Part shown: in pieces, positions 38,829 through 48,025 of the stretch
Position numbering within the stretch: position 1 is the stretch's first letter
How the letters are laid out: each line of letters opens with the position of its first letter
Assembly (NCBI GenBank): GCA_030831945.1
Contig: JAURKC010000014.1
Location: 1 to 64,000, forward strand
DNA: 64,000 nt
From: Ferruginibacter sp.
Lineage (GTDB): Bacteria > Bacteroidota > Bacteroidia > Chitinophagales > Chitinophagaceae
Reading direction: 5' to 3'
The notes under the pieces: generated by a model
Seen by the model: the letters and a program-made list of their open reading frames with translations, nothing else
What the model was told of the DNA's origin: nothing
The model's database searches: none
Made by a program: the position numbers and the translations under genes

Positions 38829-40232
38829 ATGTTGAACGACTTTTTACTTTTAATGAAAGCTGAGTTAGTGCTTGCTTTTATTTTATTCTTGCTGCTAATT
38901 TTAAAAGTTGGCAAAGAGATTACAAATGAACGTTTGTTGGCTCTTATTCAGCTATTATTATTAGGTAATTTTATTTTTGGTTTTTTCTTCATTGAGAACG
39001 GCAGCTTGTTTGGTGGTATGTTTACCACTAATGGACTGATAGCCTTTCAAAAAAGTATAATTAGTTTAGGTATATATCTGATCTCTTTATTATTTTCAGA
39101 TTGGCTCAAAAAGAGTGAACACTTGCCTGAATTTTTTATTTTGCTTTTATCCGCAGTGCTGGGCATGTTCTTCTTGATTTCTAGTGGAAATTTACTCATG
39201 TTTTATTTATCACTTGAGTTGGCTACCATTCCAGTAGCTGCGATGGCGAATTTCGATTTAGATAAAAAAATATCTTCTGAGGCTTCGATGAAAATGATTT
39301 TATCCTCTGCTTTATCTTCTGGTGTTTTATTGTTTGGTATTTCATTGATTTATGGAGCCACTGGTACGATTAGTTTTGATCAAATTCCAGCCTTATTGGA
39401 TGGAAACGGTCTTCAAATACTTGCCTTTGTTTTTTTGTTTACTGCTTTTGCATTTAAACTGTCTATCGTTCCTTTTCATTTATGGACGGCAGATGTTTAT
39501 GAGGGATCGCCCATTGCTGTTACTTCTTTTTTATCAGTTATTTCAAAAGGGGCAATCACTTTTATTTTACTTACTACTTTATATAAAGTATTTGCGCCGA
39601 TACATGACTTATGGTACAATATGGTGATGTTATTATCAGTCATTACAATGGTGGTAGGTAACCTATTTGCTTTGAGGCAGCAAAATATTAAACGATTCCT
39701 TGCCTTTTCTTCAATCGCTCAGGTGGGCTTTATCTTGTTGGGTATAAGTAGCCATTCGATGGAGGGAACTTCTTCTGTTGTATATTTTGTATTGATTTAT
39801 GTATTTTCAAATTTGGCTGCTTTTGGAGTGGCGGGTGCAATATCACAGACAGCTGGTAAAGAACGAATAGAAGATTATAAAGGTTTATATCAGACCAATC
39901 CATTGATTAGTTGGGTGCTCGCCTTGTCATTATTCTCTTTGGCAGGTATTCCACCTACGGCTGGTTTTTTTGGCAAATTATTTTTAATCACAGCGGGGGC
40001 TTCTAAAGGAAATTATTTTTTTATTACAGTAGCAGCACTCAATATGATCATTTCTCTCTATTATTATCTTCGAATAGTTAGAGCAGTATTTATGGATACT
40101 AATCCTCAACCTATTCCAAAAATAAACCTGGATCCTGCTACTAAATTGGGAATGATCATCTGCGGAGCAGGAATTATTTTTATAGGATTATTAAGTTGGG
40201 TGTATGATTACATTACTACACTTTCATTATAA
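38829..40232 (+). CDS. nuoN: Complex I antiporter-like subunit NuoN
   Basis: A 467-residue polytopic subunit. FYLSLELATIPVAAMANF (conserved Glu), FAFKLSIVPFHLWTADVYEGSPIAVTSFLSV and the C-terminal SLAGIPPTAGFFGKLFLI identify NuoN. It is the last recognised nuo subunit; a small uncharacterised gene follows after only 9 bp. Confidence 0.95.
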   Translation: MLNDFLLLMKAELVLAFILFLLLILKVGKEITNERLLALIQLLLLGNFIFGFFFIENGSLFGGMFTTNGLIAFQKSIISLGIYLISLLFSDWLKKSEHLPEFFILLLSAVLGMFFLISSGNLLMFYLSLELATIPVAAMANFDLDKKISSEASMKMILSSALSSGVLLFGISLIYGATGTISFDQIPALLDGNGLQILAFVFLFTAFAFKLSIVPFHLWTADVYEGSPIAVTSFLSVISKGAITFILLTTLYKVFAPIHDLWYNMVMLLSVITMVVGNLFALRQQNIKRFLAFSSIAQVGFILLGISSHSMEGTSSVVYFVLIYVFSNLAAFGVAGAISQTAGKERIEDYKGLYQTNPLISWVLALSLFSLAGIPPTAGFFGKLFLITAGASKGNYFFITVAALNMIISLYYYLRIVRAVFMDTNPQPIPKINLDPATKLGMIICGAGIIFIGLLSWVYDYITTLSL

Positions 40233-40241
40233 CAAACGTAT

Positions 40242-40634
40242 ATGGCAATCAATAAAAATCACGAATTTGAAGAATTGGACGGAGTGAAATGTGCTATCGT
40301 AGAAAAAAATGTTTCTCCAGTAAGAGTTGAATTTTTGAAAAAATTGCTCGAGTATAATAAATTTAAGGTAGTGGTAATTCCTTCACCTCCTCCAAAAGCA
40401 GCACCAGCACTTACAACCAGTGAAGAAGAGGGAGGTCAGCCGATAGAATCAACATCCATTCCAGTTGAAACTTTCACTGTAGGAGTAACAGACTATACAT
40501 TCAATTCTGTGAATGCAATTTTCGGAAGATTATTGCATACCCCAGATGGCCATGTAGTAACACTTGCTTATTGGCAACAAAAAGAATTAGTAAGTCATGA
40601 TGAAATACCTTATTTCGAAATTGATCGTGGCTAG
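40242..40634 (+). CDS. Conserved hypothetical protein linked to the nuo operon
   Basis: A 130-residue cytoplasmic protein that I do not recognise as a named family, although it resembles proteins I recall from other Chitinophagaceae. The N-terminal half (DGVKCAIVEKNVSPVRVEFLKKLLEYNKFKVVVIPSP) looks like an alpha/beta domain. A proline/acidic linker follows (about 46-72), then TFTVGVTDYTFNSVNAIFGRLL and HVVTLAYWQQ. No signal peptide or cysteine motif. It begins 9 bp after nuoN and probably shares its transcript. Its stop is 1 bp from the convergent glyS stop. Confidence 0.7.
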   Translation: MAINKNHEFEELDGVKCAIVEKNVSPVRVEFLKKLLEYNKFKVVVIPSPPPKAAPALTTSEEEGGQPIESTSIPVETFTVGVTDYTFNSVNAIFGRLLHTPDGHVVTLAYWQQKELVSHDEIPYFEIDRG

Positions 40635-40635
40635 T

Positions 40636-42096
40636 CTAACTAATCTTATCTAGTACTAGTTTCTTCACTTCTGACAAGGCAATTCTTTCCTGTGTCATAG
40701 AATCTCTGTAGCGAATGGTCACCGTATTATCTTCTTTCGTTTGGTGGTCTATAGTAACGCAAAAAGGTGTTCCAATAGCATCCATACGACGATAACGTTT
40801 GCCAATAGCATCTTTCTCTTCGTAAAAACACATAAAACTTCCTTTGCAATCATCCATTAATTCTCTTGCTATTTCGGGTAGTCCATCTTTTTTAAGTAAA
40901 GGTAAAATGGCAAGTTTAGTAGGAGCTATTTTTGCTGGTATTCTCAATACAACTCGGCTATCTTCTGTACCATCTTCTTTTATCCATTTTTCGTTGGCAT
41001 AAGCAAGGCTGATGATTGTTAAGAATAACCGGTCTAGTCCAACTGAGGTTTCAACTACATACGGAATGTAATTCCCATAAGGTTTTCCTTCATTGTTAAG
41101 ATCATTATCAAAATATTGAATCTTCTTTTTACTATAGGTTTGATGTTGAGTTAAATCAAAATCTGTGCGACTATGAATTCCTTCTAATTCCTTCCATCCG
41201 AAAGGGAATTCAAATTCAATATCTAGAGCAGCATCTGCATAGTGAGCTAATTTGACATGATCGTGGAAGCGTAATTTTTCAGTCGGTATACCGAGGCTTT
41301 CATGCCATTTTTTTCTTTCTGTCTTCCAAAAATTGTACCATTCCATTTGGGTGCCAGGTCGAACAAAAAATTGCATTTCCATTTGTTCAAATTCGCGCAT
41401 TCTGAAAATAAATTGTCGAGCTACGATTTCATTTCTAAATGCTTTTCCTGTTTGGGCAATACCAAATGGGATTTTCATTCGACCTGTTTTTTGTACGTTT
41501 AAAAAGTTTACAAAAATCCCTTGAGCAGTTTCAGGCCTTAAATAAATAGTATCACTTTCTCCCGCTACACTACCAATTTGCGTATTAAACATTAAGTTAA
41601 ACTCGCGAATTTCAGTCCAGTTGCAAGTTTTACTAATGGCACATTTAATTTTATTGTCTTCTATCAATTTTTTCAGACCAGCATAATCGCTTGCTGCAAT
41701 CAGGGCGTCCATGGTAGTCAATATTTCATCGGCAAGTTTTTCATTACCAGCAATTTTTTGCTCTTCAGCAAATCCTTCAATGAGATGGTCTACACGATAT
41801 CTTTTGTTGCTATCTTTATTATCAATCATCGGGTCGCTGAAATTATCAACGTGTCCACTTGCCTTCCAGGTGGTAGGGTGCATAAAAATCGCAGCATCGA
41901 TGCCAACAATATTATCATGAAGCTGTGTCATGCTTTTCCACCAATAGTCGCGGATATTCTTTTTTAATTGCGCACCCATTTGACCATAGTCATATACTGC
42001 GGCTAAGCCATCATATATTTCCGAGGATTGGAAAATATATCCATACTCTTTACAATGCGAAATCAGTTCCGGGAAATTATTTGCTTCATTTGCCAT
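40636..42096 (-). CDS. glyS: Glycyl-tRNA synthetase, single-chain class II
   Basis: A 486-residue class II synthetase of the alpha2 type, not the two-subunit form. The start MANEANNFPELISHCKEYG and SSEIYDGLAAVYDYGQMG, motif 2 QTGKAFRNEI (with FRMREFEQMEMQFF) and motif 3 VVETSVGLDRLFL are characteristic, and the C-terminal anticodon domain follows. A -7 box lies 8 bases before the start. It converges on the nuo-linked gene with no visible hairpin between them. Confidence 0.94.
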   Translation of the reverse strand: MANEANNFPELISHCKEYGYIFQSSEIYDGLAAVYDYGQMGAQLKKNIRDYWWKSMTQLHDNIVGIDAAIFMHPTTWKASGHVDNFSDPMIDNKDSNKRYRVDHLIEGFAEEQKIAGNEKLADEILTTMDALIAASDYAGLKKLIEDNKIKCAISKTCNWTEIREFNLMFNTQIGSVAGESDTIYLRPETAQGIFVNFLNVQKTGRMKIPFGIAQTGKAFRNEIVARQFIFRMREFEQMEMQFFVRPGTQMEWYNFWKTERKKWHESLGIPTEKLRFHDHVKLAHYADAALDIEFEFPFGWKELEGIHSRTDFDLTQHQTYSKKKIQYFDNDLNNEGKPYGNYIPYVVETSVGLDRLFLTIISLAYANEKWIKEDGTEDSRVVLRIPAKIAPTKLAILPLLKKDGLPEIARELMDDCKGSFMCFYEEKDAIGKRYRRMDAIGTPFCVTIDHQTKEDNTVTIRYRDSMTQERIALSEVKKLVLDKIS

Positions 42097-42104
42097 AATG
42101 CTTG

Positions 42105-42112
42105 CAAAGTTA
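42105..42112 (-). promoter_or_regulatory. -7 box for glyS
   Basis: Minus-strand TAACTTTG followed by CA ends 8 bases before the glyS ATG at 42096, again implying a very short leader. Confidence 0.5.
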
Positions 42113-42201
42113 AGGTAGTAAAATTGTTTTTGAACTAGGCCTATTAAATACTCAGTAGAATTTTGAAATCTTTTATAGGTAAGCTGCTTCAGTCGAACTA
42201 A

Positions 42202-42537
42202 TTATTGGGGTGGATTTAACTTCGAATTTTCTTTATGACGAAGCGCATCTCTATTATTTTTTTTATCAAAATTTTTCTCGAGAGCTGTGGTTAAATCAAC
42301 ACCGGTTTGGTTGGCTAAGCAAATGAGCACCCAAAGTACGTCTGCCATCTCGTCTGCTAAATCATTGTTTTTATCTGATTCTTTAAAAGACTGTTCTCCG
42401 TAGGTTCTAACCATTATCCTTGATAGTTCTCCCACCTCTTCCATCAAAATTCCTAGGTTGGTCATTTCACTAAAATAGCGGACTCCAATTGTTTTTATCC
42501 ACTCATCTACTTTGCTTTGGGCTTCTTTAATTTCCAT
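42202..42537 (-). CDS. MazG-like nucleotide pyrophosphohydrolase
   Basis: A 111-residue all-helical protein. The metal-binding signatures EEVGEL (E-x2-E type) and DLADEMADVLWVLICLANQTG (E-x2-D) match the MazG-like NTP pyrophosphohydrolase family. It should hydrolyse (d)NTPs to monophosphates as a pool-cleaning enzyme; specificity is unknown. It lies 36 bp downstream of dtd on the same strand, so the two may be co-transcribed. Confidence 0.83.
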   Translation of the reverse strand: MEIKEAQSKVDEWIKTIGVRYFSEMTNLGILMEEVGELSRIMVRTYGEQSFKESDKNNDLADEMADVLWVLICLANQTGVDLTTALEKNFDKKNNRDALRHKENSKLNPPQ

Positions 42538-42573
42538 AGTCTTATTTTAAAAATTTGGTAAGGTAAAATTGAG

Positions 42574-43026
42574 TTACTCTCTTTTTTTGGTATCCATTAG
42601 GATGGTTACTGGTCCATCATTCACTAATGCTACTTTCATATCTGCACCAAACTTACCGGTAAATATCTTTTTTCCAAGTTCCAGCTCAAGCTGTACAATC
42701 ATTTTTTCATAAAGGGGAATTGCATCGGCAGCCTTGCTGGCGCGAATATAAGATGGTCGATTGCCCTTTTTTGTACTCGCTTGAAGTGTAAATTGGCTTA
42801 CTAATAAAAGATCTCCTTCAAAATCTTTCAATGAAATGTTGGGCACCTTATGCTCATCATCGAAAATACGTAGATGAATTATTTTTTTACTCAGCCAATC
42901 AATATCTTCATCGGAATCTGCATCTTCTATACCTATAAAAACTAGTAAGCCTTTATTTATTTCCGAATGGACTTCTCCATTAATGGTAACTCCAGCATTC
43001 ATTACCCTTTGTATTACGGCTCTCAT
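42574..43026 (-). CDS. dtd: D-aminoacyl-tRNA deacylase
   Basis: A 150-residue DTD with MRAVIQRVMNAGVTINGE at the N-terminus, the SQFTLQA motif with the catalytic region, KGNRPSY, and the C-terminal VNDGPVTILMDT (family motif NxGPVT; here DGPVT). It removes D-amino acids, and glycine mischarged on tRNA-Ala, from tRNA. Full length for the family. Confidence 0.94.
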   Translation of the reverse strand: MRAVIQRVMNAGVTINGEVHSEINKGLLVFIGIEDADSDEDIDWLSKKIIHLRIFDDEHKVPNISLKDFEGDLLLVSQFTLQASTKKGNRPSYIRASKAADAIPLYEKMIVQLELELGKKIFTGKFGADMKVALVNDGPVTILMDTKKRE

Positions 43027-43203
43027 ATTATAAAGTTAATAAGCTTTACATTTCAACCCTATTTTGATAAAGGCAATTTAAAAATATAACAAAGGGTTTA
43101 AAGACCTACAGTTATAGAATGTTTATTGCAAGGCCTACTATCAATTTGTGAATGGTAGTAACAGAGATTGAGGAAGCTAATACTAAATAGGGAGTAAAAA
43201 AAA

Positions 43204-44235
43204 TCAACTTTTGTTATTTTCGTTTTGTTGTTTTTCTATTTTGTTGACTCTCTGGGCCAAAGCGTCTAAATTACGAAAATGAACAAAAGATTTTCTATAC
43301 TTGCTAGCTTCAAAAGCAGGCGAACCCATATAAACTTCACCCGAATTGGTAATACTTTTTGAGATACCAGATTGTGCACTAATAATCGTATTATCTGCGA
43401 TTGTTAAATGCCCTACAATTCCAACCTGTCCACTAAACATGCAATTTTTTCCAATTTTTGTCGACCCTGCTACAACTCCACTGGCAGCGAAATAAGTATT
43501 TTCTCCCACTTCTACATTATGGGCAATATGAATGAGGTTATCAAATTTCACTCCTTTGCGTAAAATAGTTGAACCAAGGGTAGCTCTGTCAATAGCACAA
43601 TTGGCACCAATTTCAACATCGTCTTCAATGATTACATTTCCAATCTGAGCCACCTTCTTATGATTATTCTCTGGATTAAATCCAAATCCATCACTTCCAA
43701 TCACTGTTCCAGAATGTATGATACAATTTTTTCCAATTTGAGTTTCTGAATAAATTTTAACTCCAGCAAAAAGAGTTGTATTGTCACCGATAACTGCATT
43801 ATCTCCAATGTACACTTGAGGATAAATTTTAACATTGTTACCGATGGTTGCATTTTCACCTACAAAAGAAAATTCACCTGCATAAATATCGCTTCCCACT
43901 TTAGCAGTCTCTGAAATAAAAGATAATTTCGAAATACCTTTTTTATTCAACTTTACTTGATTGTACATTTCTAGCAGTTGAGCAAAAGCGATAGCAGCAT
44001 TTTCTACTCTGATTAAGGTGGTCGATACTGGCCCTGTTAGAACAAGCGATTGGTTAACGATTACTATGGAAGCATTGGTTCCATAAATATATTGGTTATA
44101 ATGAGGGTTTGATAAAAATGAAATTGATCCAGGAACTCCCTCTTCTATTTTAGATAATTTAGTGATTGATACATTGGCATCTCCTTCAATCTGACCATTC
44201 AGCAGACCAGCAATTTGTGTGGCAGTATATTCCAT
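43204..44235 (-). CDS. lpxD: UDP-3-O-acylglucosamine N-acyltransferase
   Basis: A 343-residue trimeric left-handed beta-helix acyltransferase. The N-terminal uridine-binding domain ([10 protein letters not shown]) is followed by many hexapeptide repeats (such as [20 protein letters not shown]) and the catalytic region [14 protein letters not shown] with the active His. A C-terminal helix ([10 protein letters not shown]) completes the fold. It adds the second 3-hydroxyacyl chain from ACP in lipid A synthesis. Its neighbours are a desaturase and an LpxL-like acyltransferase on the same strand. Confidence 0.94.
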   Translation of the reverse strand: MEYTATQIAGLLNGQIEGDANVSITKLSKIEEGVPGSISFLSNPHYNQYIYGTNASIVIVNQSLVLTGPVSTTLIRVENAAIAFAQLLEMYNQVKLNKKGISKLSFISETAKVGSDIYAGEFSFVGENATIGNNVKIYPQVYIGDNAVIGDNTTLFAGVKIYSETQIGKNCIIHSGTVIGSDGFGFNPENNHKKVAQIGNVIIEDDVEIGANCAIDRATLGSTILRKGVKFDNLIHIAHNVEVGENTYFAASGVVAGSTKIGKNCMFSGQVGIVGHLTIADNTIISAQSGISKSITNSGEVYMGSPAFEASKYRKSFVHFRNLDALAQRVNKIEKQQNENNKS

Positions 44236-44297
44236 TTTTTTAGCTTGTTTTAATTGTAACGGCCAATCAACAGTTGTAATATTAAAAGAAGTATAAT

Positions 44298-45275
44298 TTA
44301 CGAAAGACCCTTTACTCCAGTCATTCGATTGCTTTCTTGATCCCAGACTTTTAGTTTAAAACATTCGCTAACCGATTTGGGAGAAAGCGAAGTGGTTTTA
44401 CAGTTTTGCAATTCTGCAATCTTTTTCATTGTTTCAGGCAAACGGTAAAAAGGAATTTTTGAATTCAGGTGATGAATATGGTGGTATCCAATATTTCCGG
44501 TAAACCATTCCATAATCGGGTGCATTTTCATATAACTAGATGATTCAAGCGCAGCTTTTTCATATACCCAATTTCCATTTTCATAAAACTCTACCCCAGG
44601 GAAATTATGTTGAGCATAAAATAAATAAGCGCCTATTCCTAAAGATATGAAGAACGGCAAAAAAAACATGAAAAACCAAGCCTGCCATCCAATGAAAATA
44701 AATAAGAGGGCTGCCACTGTAAAATGAACTACCAATGCTATCAATGAGTCAAAGTGTTTACGAGGATTGCTAACAAACGACTTTACACACATACCTAAAA
44801 TAAACATTGAAAAATATCCTAGTAAAATGGTAAGCGGATGACGAGTTGCCAGATAGGTGAATTTCTGATAACCAGTCATTTCTTGATATTTTTTTTTCGT
44901 CACGATTGGATAAGATCCAATACTAGCACTGAATAGCTTTGAGTTGTGATTGTGATGGTGATCATGAGATCTTTTCCAAATGCTAGTAGGTGAAAGCATG
45001 TACATTCCAACTATAGTCATAATTACTTCAGCAACTGGAGAATTGGTTAAGATGGAATGGTGCTGATGATCATGGTATAAAATAAACATTCTAATCAATA
45101 ATAGTCCTGCTAAAACACTGCATACTATTTTCATAGCTAGTATTGGAAGCGCTAGGGTACTTCCAAGTAATATTATCAAAAGAATTATTGTCGAAATAGT
45201 ATGAAACCAACTTCTATTTCTAATTTCTTTTGCAAATGGTTTAGTCGCTAATATAAGGTCTTTCCCAAGAAGCAT
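44298..45275 (-). CDS. Membrane fatty-acid desaturase
   Basis: A 325-residue integral membrane di-iron desaturase. Histidine boxes are HDHQHH after [11 protein letters not shown] after KRS, and HHIHH in the [13 protein letters not shown] segment near the C-terminus. At least four hydrophobic segments are present. It introduces a double bond in an acyl chain of a membrane lipid; regiospecificity cannot be read. The frame extends to a TTG at 45296, but the ATG at 45275 ([13 protein letters not shown]) is preferred. It lies 38 bp from the downstream end of the acyltransferase gene. Confidence 0.85.
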   Translation of the reverse strand: MLLGKDLILATKPFAKEIRNRSWFHTISTIILLIILLGSTLALPILAMKIVCSVLAGLLLIRMFILYHDHQHHSILTNSPVAEVIMTIVGMYMLSPTSIWKRSHDHHHNHNSKLFSASIGSYPIVTKKKYQEMTGYQKFTYLATRHPLTILLGYFSMFILGMCVKSFVSNPRKHFDSLIALVVHFTVAALLFIFIGWQAWFFMFFLPFFISLGIGAYLFYAQHNFPGVEFYENGNWVYEKAALESSSYMKMHPIMEWFTGNIGYHHIHHLNSKIPFYRLPETMKKIAELQNCKTTSLSPKSVSECFKLKVWDQESNRMTGVKGLS

Positions 45276-45313
45276 TATCGGATATTTAAAATGCAAGTTA
45301 CTTTATTTAGCGT

Positions 45314-46186
45314 TTATTTACGCTGGTGTTTCCATCTTTTATGAGTCCATAGCCAGGTTTCCGGTTGATCAATGATATCGGCCTCGAGCTTTTTAGTGTG
45401 TTTTTCAGTTATTTCACCTTCTATTTTACTGTATGGTGGACTTTGTAAACATTCAGCTAGTAAGGTGTAATAACCTCTGGCCAATTTTTTTATAGAAACA
45501 AAAACAATTGGATATTGAAGCTTTTGAGCAATTTTTTCTGTGCCAGTGAATACGGCAGTATCCTGGTTTAAAAAATTCATCCAATGAGCATTCTTTGGAT
45601 TGGGTGATTGGTCTGCTATGAAAGCAGTTGCTGTTAACAAATGATTATTTTTCATCATTTGTCTGAAAGTCTCTCTCATCGGTATCAGCTTGCTTCCAAA
45701 CCTTTCCCTCATTTTACAGATTAATTGATTGAAATATTTATTTTCCAATGGGTGATAAATCACGTAAAGTTGGTGTTCGCAACAAAGACTAAATGCATTT
45801 CCGCCCCATTCCCAATTACCCTTATGCCCCATTACTATAATGATACTTTTATTTTGCTGAGCTAGCTGTTTAAATAATTTCTCGGCCGAAGGATCAATAG
45901 AACAATGCCGCAGCATTTTTTTTCTGCTGATGGTCAGCGTCTTAAATGTTTCTATTAATAGGTCACAGAAATATTTCAAAAATTCTTTATGAATACGATT
46001 TATTTCAGCAGTATTTTTTTCTGGAAATGCATTGGTTAAGTTGGTTAGAATTACCTTTTTTCGATAACCAATTACATAGAACAATATGACATAAAAGAAA
46101 TCAGATAAAATATACAGTAAGCGGAATGGCAATACAGATAGTAGATAGATAAAGGGTATCGATAAATAATAAATAATTGCTGACAA
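45314..46186 (-). CDS. LpxL/HtrB-family lipid A-type acyltransferase
   Basis: A 290-residue protein with one N-terminal transmembrane segment. The catalytic HxxxxE motif is HKGNWE, preceded by IIIVMG; later segments FIADQSPNP and AVFTGTEKIAQKLQYPIVFV are family-typical. These enzymes add a secondary acyl chain to lipid A at the inner membrane, though some Bacteroidota homologues act in other lipid pathways. It is first in a three-gene minus-strand run with the desaturase and lpxD. Confidence 0.85.
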   Translation of the reverse strand: MSAIIYYLSIPFIYLLSVLPFRLLYILSDFFYVILFYVIGYRKKVILTNLTNAFPEKNTAEINRIHKEFLKYFCDLLIETFKTLTISRKKMLRHCSIDPSAEKLFKQLAQQNKSIIIVMGHKGNWEWGGNAFSLCCEHQLYVIYHPLENKYFNQLICKMRERFGSKLIPMRETFRQMMKNNHLLTATAFIADQSPNPKNAHWMNFLNQDTAVFTGTEKIAQKLQYPIVFVSIKKLARGYYTLLAECLQSPPYSKIEGEITEKHTKKLEADIIDQPETWLWTHKRWKHQRK

Positions 46187-46432
46187 GGAGGAAGTGATTG
46201 ATTTAACACAACGAAAATAAATTATTTAAGTTATTTAAATTTTTTATTAACTAATATTTAATTCTACCAGCTGTTTTTTTCTACTCTTTACTAATGTAAT
46301 CCCTTATAATGAGGGTTTTACAAGAAGTTTCATTTCATTATTTTGTTTACTATTTAAGGGTTATCTCATTTAAATTGAATGTACATTAAAAAGGGAGCAA
46401 TTGGGCACTAGCGATCATTTTCGGCTATTGAT

Positions 46433-46440
46433 TATATTTG
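46433..46440 (+). promoter_or_regulatory. -7 box for the YcxB-like gene
   Basis: TATATTTG ends 4 bases before the ATG at 46445, so the transcript would be nearly leaderless. Confidence 0.5.
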
Positions 46441-46444
46441 TAGC

Positions 46445-46921
46445 ATGACATCTCAATTTTTCACCTACAATAAGGGTAAGGTAATACAGGCACTTCGCTA
46501 TCATTTTATTAGTCGGCAGGAAATTAAACTAATGATCATCATTGTAAACGTATTTTCAATAGTTGCTGCGGGATTATTCTTTTTTCAAAAGGTTTCTCCG
46601 ATGGCGTTTTTAGTAAGTTCGGTTTTGTGGTTTACGATGATGCTTGCTTTTTGGTTTTTATTGCCCTTGACTATTTATAAGAAATCGCTCACTTTTAAGC
46701 AGCGACTGAAGGCCACTTTTGGTAAGGAAGAATTTACTATTGAGAATGAAAAAGGTAGTAGAGGCTGGACTTGGAACGAATTTACTGCCACCATGGAAAG
46801 CCCTCATTTTTTTCATTTATATTTTGATACTAGATCTTTTTTTATAGTACCCAAAGAAGCTTTTTTGGAGGAGGAAATAAACTTGATAAGAAAGGTTTTA
46901 GTCGAAAAGATAAAAAAATAA
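46445..46921 (+). CDS. YcxB-like membrane protein
   Basis: A 158-residue protein with two adjacent transmembrane helices (about residues 28-46 and 49-76) and a C-terminal cytoplasmic beta-rich domain (KATFGKEEFTIENEKGSRGW...FFIVPKEAF), the layout of the YcxB-like family. No catalytic residues are apparent and the function is unknown. It is flanked by divergent and convergent genes and is transcribed alone. Confidence 0.65.
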   Translation: MTSQFFTYNKGKVIQALRYHFISRQEIKLMIIIVNVFSIVAAGLFFFQKVSPMAFLVSSVLWFTMMLAFWFLLPLTIYKKSLTFKQRLKATFGKEEFTIENEKGSRGWTWNEFTATMESPHFFHLYFDTRSFFIVPKEAFLEEEINLIRKVLVEKIKK

Positions 46922-46961
46922 GTAGGGTCGATCTTGAGCAGACTAGATCTTTTTAGTGTAC

Positions 46962-47393
46962 TTATCGTAAATTTTTTTTCATCATATGGTGGGGGATATT
47001 GACTTCTAGAAACCCTTCTCCCTCTATCTTATAGTCGTATTTTTCATAAAACCCTAAGGCGGTATCTCGGGCATTCATGGTAAGGGTTATGTAGCCCTTG
47101 TCTCTAGCAATGTTTTCAGCAAATTGTATAATCGTTTCTCCGATTCCCTTACCCTGCATGTTTTTTAGCACAGCCATTTGCCGCAGCTTTACATTGTTTT
47201 CATTGATTTTAGTGAGTATGCAGCAGCCTGTCATTTCCTCCTCGTCAAATGCACCAATTAAAATGTCGTTTTTTTCTATTGCTAATTCTTCTGGTGAAAA
47301 ACTAAGTCCAAGTGGCTTTCGCAATATTTCAAGACGAAGCGCTACCATTTGCTGGTGTTCTTTGCTACCATGATATATTTGTTTTAAACCCAT
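46962..47393 (-). CDS. GNAT-family N-acetyltransferase
   Basis: A 143-residue single-domain acetyltransferase. The acetyl-CoA site is LRQMAVLKNMQGKGIGETI (Q-x2-G-x-G type), followed by LTMNARDTALGFYEKYDYKIEG and a C-terminal HHMMKK. The KLGLSFSPEELAIEK-like N-terminus fits the group of small-molecule GNATs. The substrate is unknown. Confidence 0.83.
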   Translation of the reverse strand: MGLKQIYHGSKEHQQMVALRLEILRKPLGLSFSPEELAIEKNDILIGAFDEEEMTGCCILTKINENNVKLRQMAVLKNMQGKGIGETIIQFAENIARDKGYITLTMNARDTALGFYEKYDYKIEGEGFLEVNIPHHMMKKNLR

Positions 47394-47756
47394 AACACAA
47401 TATAGTGAAATCTTTCATTTTTATGAATGCCGCTAGAAGCCTTTATGTTAGAGAATTTCTTTATGAATAAGGCAGCTAGGTATTCATGAAAATCAGTTGA
47501 TTATTTCAATAATAAAATTGTCTTATGCAAATTATTATTTATATAATAGCAAAATAGATTGGTTAAAATGAACATATGATAAAAAATAAATTTTGATCAT
47601 TTATATATAGAGGATATAAAAATTTCAGATAGTAAAGAACCATTTTTAAGTCATCTTTGAGTGGGAATATTAGAATAAATTTTATTATAACTTATATTTC
47701 TTTGTATTTATCTCAAAAAGTATATTTTTGCACCAGATTAACTAAATATTATAATT
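47394..47756. other. AT-rich intergenic region upstream of acpP
   Basis: These 363 bp hold no convincing gene. The left part is the upstream region of the divergent GNAT gene and the right end carries the acpP promoter. The middle is strongly AT-rich with short A- and T-tracts, as often found upstream of highly expressed genes. No hairpin or repeat of note was seen. Confidence 0.6.
47701..47730 (+). promoter_or_regulatory. acpP-fabF promoter, -33 TTTG and -7 TATTTTTG
   Basis: TTTG at 47701-47704 and TATTTTTG at 47723-47730 are spaced by 18 bp, close to the Bacteroidota -33/-7 consensus. A 26-base leader reaches the acpP ATG at 47757. This is the most complete promoter in the window. Confidence 0.62.
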
Positions 47757-47993
47757 ATGTCAGACATTGCAACAAGAGTAAAGAAAATAATTGTTGACAA
47801 ATTAGGTGTAGATGAAGCGGAGGTAACTCCAGAAGCTTCTTTTACTAATGATTTAGGTGCCGATAGTTTGGACACCGTAGAACTAATCATGGAATTTGAA
47901 AAAGAATTTAACATTTCTATTCCAGATGAACAAGCTGAAACCATTACAACTGTTGGTCAAGCTGTTACTTACCTTGAAGAACACGCTAAGTAG
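47757..47993 (+). CDS. acpP: Acyl carrier protein
   Basis: A 78-residue acidic four-helix protein. The phosphopantetheine attachment site is Ser37 in [18 protein letters not shown], a perfect ACP signature. It carries acyl chains for fatty acid and lipid A synthesis, including LpxD and FabF encoded in this window. It is followed after 32 bp by fabF. Confidence 0.97.
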   Translation: MSDIATRVKKIIVDKLGVDEAEVTPEASFTNDLGADSLDTVELIMEFEKEFNISIPDEQAETITTVGQAVTYLEEHAK

Positions 47994-48025
47994 TCATCTC
48001 TGTTTTAATCATCGCAGGCAAATTT

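Noticed and set aside
46187..46444. Possible small gene between the acyltransferase and YcxB-like genes
   Set aside because: The 258 bp is AT-rich upstream sequence of two divergent genes with only the -7 box at 46433 recognisable.
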